Source: Rhinopomastus cyanomelas
Lineage: Eukaryota; Chordata; Aves; Bucerotiformes; Rhinopomastidae
Reading direction: 5' to 3'
NCBI GenBank assembly: GCA_013400115.1
Contig: VXBP01004055.1
Span: 208,174 to 272,173, forward strand
DNA length: 64,000 nt
Position numbers and translations under genes: made by a program. Below are positions 60,152-64,000 of the stretch, piece after piece; within the stretch, counting starts at the first letter, position 1, and each line of letters opens with the position of its first letter. The notes under the pieces are model-generated. The model ran no database searches. It was not told where the DNA came from and saw nothing but the letters and a program-made list of their open reading frames with translations.

Positions 60152-60328
60152 GAATCACAGAATGTCACAGGTTAGAAGGGACCTCAAAAGATCATCTAAG
60201 TCCAACCCCCTCTGCTGGAGCAAGGTAATCCTACAGAACTGTCTCAAGATATGCTGTCCTACATGGGGCTCCAACCCATGATCCCAGGAATTCAGAGTCC
60301 CACACTCTACCAACTGAGTCAGCCAGGT
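60152..60328 (-). mobile_element. tRNA-headed, CR1-tailed SINE-like element
   Basis: On the minus strand the element starts with a 73 bp tRNA-like segment (60328-60256). It has an A box (GGCTGACTCAGTTGGTAG), a D stem ACTC/GAGT, an anticodon loop CTCTGAA, a fully paired T stem ATGGG/CCCAT and a B box (GGTTGGAGCCC). The body most resembles tRNA-Lys as I recall it. A linker of about 40 bp follows, then a CR1 3' end (GGGGGTTGGACTTAGATGAT, then GGTCCCTTCTAACC and ATTCTGTGATTC). A tRNA promoter head with a LINE tail is the build of SINEs mobilised by that LINE; bird SINEs with tRNA heads and CR1 tails are known (TguSINE1). Alternatively, a tRNA pseudogene happens to sit beside a CR1 fragment. Confidence 0.7.
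60256..60328 (-). tRNA. tRNA-derived sequence (Lys-like), not a functional tRNA gene
   Basis: D arm and T arm are base-paired, with a compensatory A-T closing pair in the D stem. The acceptor stem is largely unpaired (ACCTGGC against GTAGGAC) and the anticodon stem has mismatches. The anticodon position reads CTG rather than a Lys anticodon. It is therefore a relic or SINE head rather than a working gene. Confidence 0.7.
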
Positions 60329-60497
60329 GTCACCCAGTCCATTCTTCAATTTTAAGGAAGGATCAATTACAGACAAGTTGTTGCTAGCAAATGATTGTCC
60401 TTAAAAACATCCAAAGGTGTATCAGAAATACAGGCAAACTCTCAAAGAAAGTTGCTGCAATGTTTCACAAAAGCCGTAAGTCACCTGCATTCTTGAG

Positions 60498-60918
60498 AAT
60501 CATAGAATCATCAAGGTTAGAAAATACCTTCAAGATCATAAAGTCCAACAATCTGCCTTAAAACCCCTAACCACTACGGAAACACTATGTCTGCCTGGTT
60601 TTTGAACACCTCCAGGGACAGCGCCTCCACCACCTCCCTGGGCAGCCTCTGTTCCAAGGCCTCCCCACTCTTTCTGGGAAGATGTCTTTCCTAATATCCA
60701 GTATTAACCTCCTCTGGTGCAACCTAACCCATTCCCTCTTGACCTATCTTTAGTCCCTAGGCAGAAGAGGCCAACACCCATCTCACTCCAACCTCCCTTT
60801 GGGTAGTTATAAAGTGCAATGAGGTCCCGCCTCAGCCTCCTCTTCTCCAGGCTTAACAGCCACAGCTCCCTCAGCCTCTCCACATCAGACCTATTCTCTA
60901 GACCCTTAATCCTCTTCA
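60498..60918 (-). mobile_element. CR1 LINE, 3' part of a copy split by a younger CR1
   Basis: Minus-oriented: tail AATCATAGAATCATCAAGGT at 60498, then the CCTCCCTGGGCAGCCTCTG block and ORF2 C-terminal codons up to about CTCTAGACCCTTAATCCTC. The next CR1 codons in order seem to resume at 61978, on the far side of a plus-strand CR1. Confidence 0.88.
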
Positions 60919-61976
60919 GGAGAGACAGGTCAGCAAGGCAGGGTGGAGGAGTTGCTCTCTATGTGAGAGAGCAACTAGAAGGTATTGGGTTCTGTCCAGG
61001 ACCCCAGGAAGAGAGTTGAGAGTTTGTGGGTGCAGATTAAGGGGCAGGCTGGCATGGGGGACACTGTTGTGGGTGTCCTACAGGCCACCAGATCAGAATG
61101 AGGAAGTTGATGAGGTCTTCTACAGGCAGCTGATAGTAGTGCTCTGCCCTAGTGAGACCACATCTGGAGTATTGTGTCCAGTTGTGGGCCCCTCAGTTCA
61201 AGAGGGATGTGGAGCTGCCAGAGGGAGTCCAGCATAGAGCAATGAGGACGATGAAGTGGAGCACCTCCCTGATGAGTAAAGGCTGAGGTTGCTGGGAGGA
61301 GACTGAAGGGTGACCTCATTAATGTCTATAAATATGTGAATGGTAAGTGTCAGGAGGATGGAGCCAAGCTCTTCTCAATGTCATATAGTGATAGGATGAG
61401 TGGCAATGGGTGTAAGTTGGAACATCGGAGGTTCCACATCAATCTGAGAAGGAACTTCTTCACAGTGAGGGTGACAGAGCACTGGAACAGGCTGCCCAGG
61501 GCAGTTGTGGAGTCTCCTTCACTGGAGACATTTGAAGCCCACCTGGATGCGTTCCTGTGTGACTTCGTCTAGGTGATCCTGCTGTGGCAGGGGGATTGGA
61601 CTAGATCAGGGGTCCTCAAACCCCGGTCCCTGGGCAGGATATGGCCCCCCAGGGTCTCCAATGCAGCCTGCCAGTATTTCCCCCCACCCCCACCAGGAGT
61701 TGTGGGGCAGAAACCGAGCAGCCGCAGATGACTTCCTGCGGACTGCGCGGCCAGGCTGAGGAGGGGGGTGGGGGCGTCAGCAAGGTGGGCGGCTTCCCCA
61801 TCTCTCCCTCTCTCTCTCCAGCTCCCAGGCAGGACAAGCCAGGCAGCACAAACTATAGCCTGGCCCCCAACAGTGTCTGAGGGACAGTTAACCAGTCCCT
61901 TGTTTAAAAAGTTTGAGGACCCCTGGACTAGATGATCTTTCAAGGTGCCTTCTAATCCCTGATGTTTCTATGAATC
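60919..61976 (+). mobile_element. CR1 LINE with RT deleted, carrying a hAT insertion
   Basis: Plus-oriented. It begins in the endonuclease (FRRDRSARQGGGVALYVREQ, then SYRPPDQNEEVDEVFYRQL at 61078-61135). It then jumps at about 61135-61141 to the ORF2 C-terminus (SETTSGVLCPVVGP, DRMSGNGCKLEHRRFHINL, LPRAVVESPSLETFEAHLD), so about 1.8 kb including the whole RT is missing. A DNA transposon (61607-61925) interrupts the 3' end, and the tail GATGTTTCTATGAATC closes the element. Confidence 0.9.
61607..61925. mobile_element. Non-autonomous hAT-type DNA transposon (MITE), Charlie-like
   Basis: A 319 bp insertion with perfect 15 bp terminal inverted repeats (CAGGGGTCCTCAAAC at 61607-61621, its reverse complement at 61911-61925). 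It is flanked by a perfect 8 bp target duplication GACTAGAT (61599-61606 and 61926-61933). The CAGGGGTCC terminus, the 8 bp duplication and the right-end sequence resemble hAT/Charlie elements as I recall them. The interior is GC-rich and has no transposase frame. The target is an internal site in the 3' end of a CR1, whose reading resumes exactly after the duplication. Confidence 0.93.
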
Positions 61977-61977
61977 A

Positions 61978-62290
61978 GCCCAGTTTTCCCCCTCTGCACC
62001 CTCTCCAGCACCTTGATGTCCTTCCTATACTGCAGTGCCCAAAACTGCCCCCAATATTTGAGGTGTGGCCTTACCAGTTCCACGTGAATGGGCACGATCA
62101 CCTCATTGGTCCTTCTGGACACACTATTTTTGATGCAGGCCAGGATGCCATTGGCCTTCTTGGCCACCTAGGCACATTGCTGGCTCATGTGCAGCCACTC
62201 TCAATTAGCACGCTCAGGTCCCTCTTTGCCAGGCTGCTCTCCAGCCACTCCTCTATAAGCCTGTAGCACTGCTGGGGGTTGTTGTTTTCT
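61978..62290 (-). mobile_element. CR1 LINE, 5' part of the split older copy
   Basis: The minus strand encodes MAKKANGILACIKNSVSRRT, HVELVRPHLKYWGQFWALQYRKDI and VLERVQRGK, the CR1 ORF2 segment between the RT and the C-terminus. It is oriented like the CR1 at 60498-60918 and continues it. Confidence 0.88.
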
Positions 62291-62670
62291 TGTTGTCCTT
62301 TATCATGGGGGCCAGATTAATTTCTGCATGGGCTTTGGACCTCTTACTGCCTTTCCTGTATAGCCTCATAACACTTTTTTAGTCATCGTGTGTGGCCTGC
62401 CCCTTCCTCCAAAGACCACAGATCCTCTTTTTCTCCCTGAGCACCAGCCAAAACTCAGCCAGACTTGTACTTCTATGCCATTGATTTGCTTTGCTTCACA
62501 TGGGGATGGCCTGCTCCTGCACTTTCAAGACGTCAGCTTTCCTAGGTTCCTATACTCCTCAGAACACATTCCCAAGAGATTCTGGCAATCAGGATACTGA
62601 ACAAGGTAGACTTCCCTTTGGAAGTCTAGGGTGGCAGTTTTGCTGTCTCTCTCTCCTGGCATCTCTAAGA
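62291..62670 (-). mobile_element. Probable diverged CR1 linker-region remnant
   Basis: Plus-strand pieces such as CACATGGGGATGGCCTGCTC, GATTCTGGCAATCAGGATAC and TTTGGAAGTCTAGGGTGGCA resemble, as I recall it, the inverted ORF2 linker region of CR1. Their order fits an extension of the preceding element after loss of the RT. Similarity is by memory only. Confidence 0.5.
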
Positions 62671-63452
62671 TTAGAGGATCTTTTATTATACCTGGGAATA
62701 AACATTATTTGTTCCACATAAAAATACTAGACAAACAGGAGAAAAGAAGGAGGCATGGGGGGACAGTTCTTACAACAAAAATAGCTCATCTATGGAAACT
62801 AACTAGGTACAGAAAACTGCACCTAGTTCTTTTGCCCATCTCAAAGCTTCAACCTCACAAGCTCTGTCAAATTCAGCTTCAGCTATCAGTGCTGTCTGCT
62901 GATGTACTGAACCAAGAACAGGCTAAAAGCAGACAAATTTCCTCCCATCTTTGCAAAGGGGCATCAGACAGGTGGAACAGACAGCAGAGAATAGCATCTT
63001 AAAGCTCAATAACACACTAACTCCTGAGTCAGGAGCATAAGTGCCCGTCATTCTAGGGTTTGTATTGTCTCCAGGCAAATGCCAAAATGACGTTAAACCT
63101 ACAGTCCTTTATCCTTTTCTTACATAAGGAAGATAATTTATCTCAAAATACAAAATTTTTATTCAACAGCTTCAAAAACCTAAAATCTCAGGAACACCTT
63201 AGCCCAAGCTAAATATTAGAGTATTTGAATAGTTCTGCTGTCACCCCAAAACCAAACTAACTTCTCAGTTACATAGTTGGATGACTCAGGGAGCAGGTAA
63301 GTGGCCCCCGAGATTTCTCTCTCTCAGCTGAAATCCCACTAGACTGGGAATGCCAGGCAGTGACTGTCATGCAGTTCTTTTCAGTGTGCAGAAAACAGAC
63401 AACTCACCAAGTACACGGATGATAAAATTCCATCACTCCAACAACTTCCTAG

Positions 63453-63840
63453 AATCACAGAATGTTAGGGGTTGGAAGGGATCTCAAAAGATCATCTGGT
63501 CCAACCTGCTGCCAGAGCAGGATCACCTAGATTAGGTCACAAAGGAGACTCCAAACCTCTCTGAGCAGCTCGTTCCAGTGCTCCATCACCCTCACTGTAA
63601 GTAACTTCTTTGTTACATTTACACAGAACCTCCTATGTCCTTGTCCTATCTTGGGACACAACTGAAAAGAGCTGTCCTCCTGATACCCACCCTTTCCATA
63701 TTTATAAACATTAATGAGGTCACCCCTCAGTCTCCTCCAAGCTAAAAAGACCACAGCACCCTTAGCCTCTGCTCATAAGGAAGTTGTTCCACTCCCTCCA
63801 TCATCCTTGTGGCTCTGAGCTAGACTCTTTTAAGTAGTTC
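63453..63840 (-). mobile_element. CR1 LINE, 5'-truncated copy
   Basis: Inverted copy of about 0.39 kb: GAATCACAGAATGTTAGGGG at the 3' end, the GCCAGAGCAGGATCACC block, then AATGAGGTCACCCCTCAGTC and TTTTAAGTAGTTCCAC at its 5' break. It shows frameshifts in the ORF2 C-terminus. Confidence 0.93.
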
Positions 63841-63842
63841 CA

Positions 63843-63977
63843 CAAGTGTTCAAGGCCAGGCTGGATGGTGCCCTGGGTAACCTAATCTAGTGAGAGGCAT
63901 CCCTACCCTCGGCAGGGGTGTTGGAACTAGATGATCCTTAATGTCCCTTCCAATCCAGACCATTCTGTGATTCTGTT
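63843..63977 (+). mobile_element. CR1 LINE 3' fragment
   Basis: Plus-oriented, directly abutting the 5' break of the preceding minus copy: AAGTGTTCAAGGCCAGGCTG, CCTCGGCAGGGGTGTTGGAA, CCCTTCCAATCCAGACC and TTCTGTGATTCTG. Confidence 0.92.
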
Positions 63978-64000
63978 TCACTTGCATATTCAGAACACGA

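Noticed and set aside
60256..60328. A functional tRNA-Lys gene
   Set aside because: The acceptor stem is mostly unpaired and the anticodon position does not read Lys, so it is treated as tRNA-derived only.

Overview
The window is a piece of a bird genome. It carries one protein-coding gene on the minus strand, the WAVE1 actin regulator WASF1, in a landscape dominated by CR1 LINE retrotransposons. Avian origin is inferred from the CR1 copies (tails of ATTCTATGA / ATTCTGTGA type, most 5'-truncated), the absence of recognisable L1 or Alu, and the near-identity of the predicted protein to vertebrate WAVE1. CR1 covers roughly a sixth to a fifth of the window by my coordinates, which is dense for a bird, but I cannot name the order or species.

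Layout. 1-3.5 kb is intergenic DNA downstream of WASF1. 3.5-3.85 kb is a CR1 tail. 4.0-4.75 kb is the WASF1 3' UTR with two poly(A) signals. 4.75-39.13 kb holds all eight coding exons of WASF1. Their splice sites and phases join into one open frame of 561 codons with a WAVE homology domain, a basic segment, a long proline-rich region and a C-terminal WH2-connector-acidic (VCA) module. 39.15-64 kb is the 5' non-coding part of the gene (intron 1), and the promoter is not in the window. From human gene order, CDC40 would be expected beyond the right edge and GPR6 beyond the left; neither is seen.

Mobile DNA. The intron between coding exons 5 and 6 holds a nearly full-length CR1 of about 3.8 kb with ORF1, endonuclease, linker and reverse transcriptase regions. 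The last intron holds a 1.8 kb CR1 with a damaged RT active site. Intron 1 carries about 17 further CR1 pieces in both orientations. Two short elements stand out. At 60.15-60.33 kb a tRNA-derived head is joined to a CR1 tail, the architecture of a CR1-mobilised SINE. At 61.61-61.93 kb there is a 319 bp hAT-type non-autonomous DNA transposon with perfect 15 bp terminal inverted repeats and a perfect 8 bp target duplication. It lies inside a CR1 that itself appears to split an older CR1. An avian LTR-like dispersed repeat lies at 29.3-30.3 kb.

The single gene encodes the actin nucleation-promoting subunit of the WAVE regulatory complex, which links Rac signalling to Arp2/3. Everything else is intronic or intergenic. 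No second gene, rRNA, CRISPR or prokaryotic feature is present.
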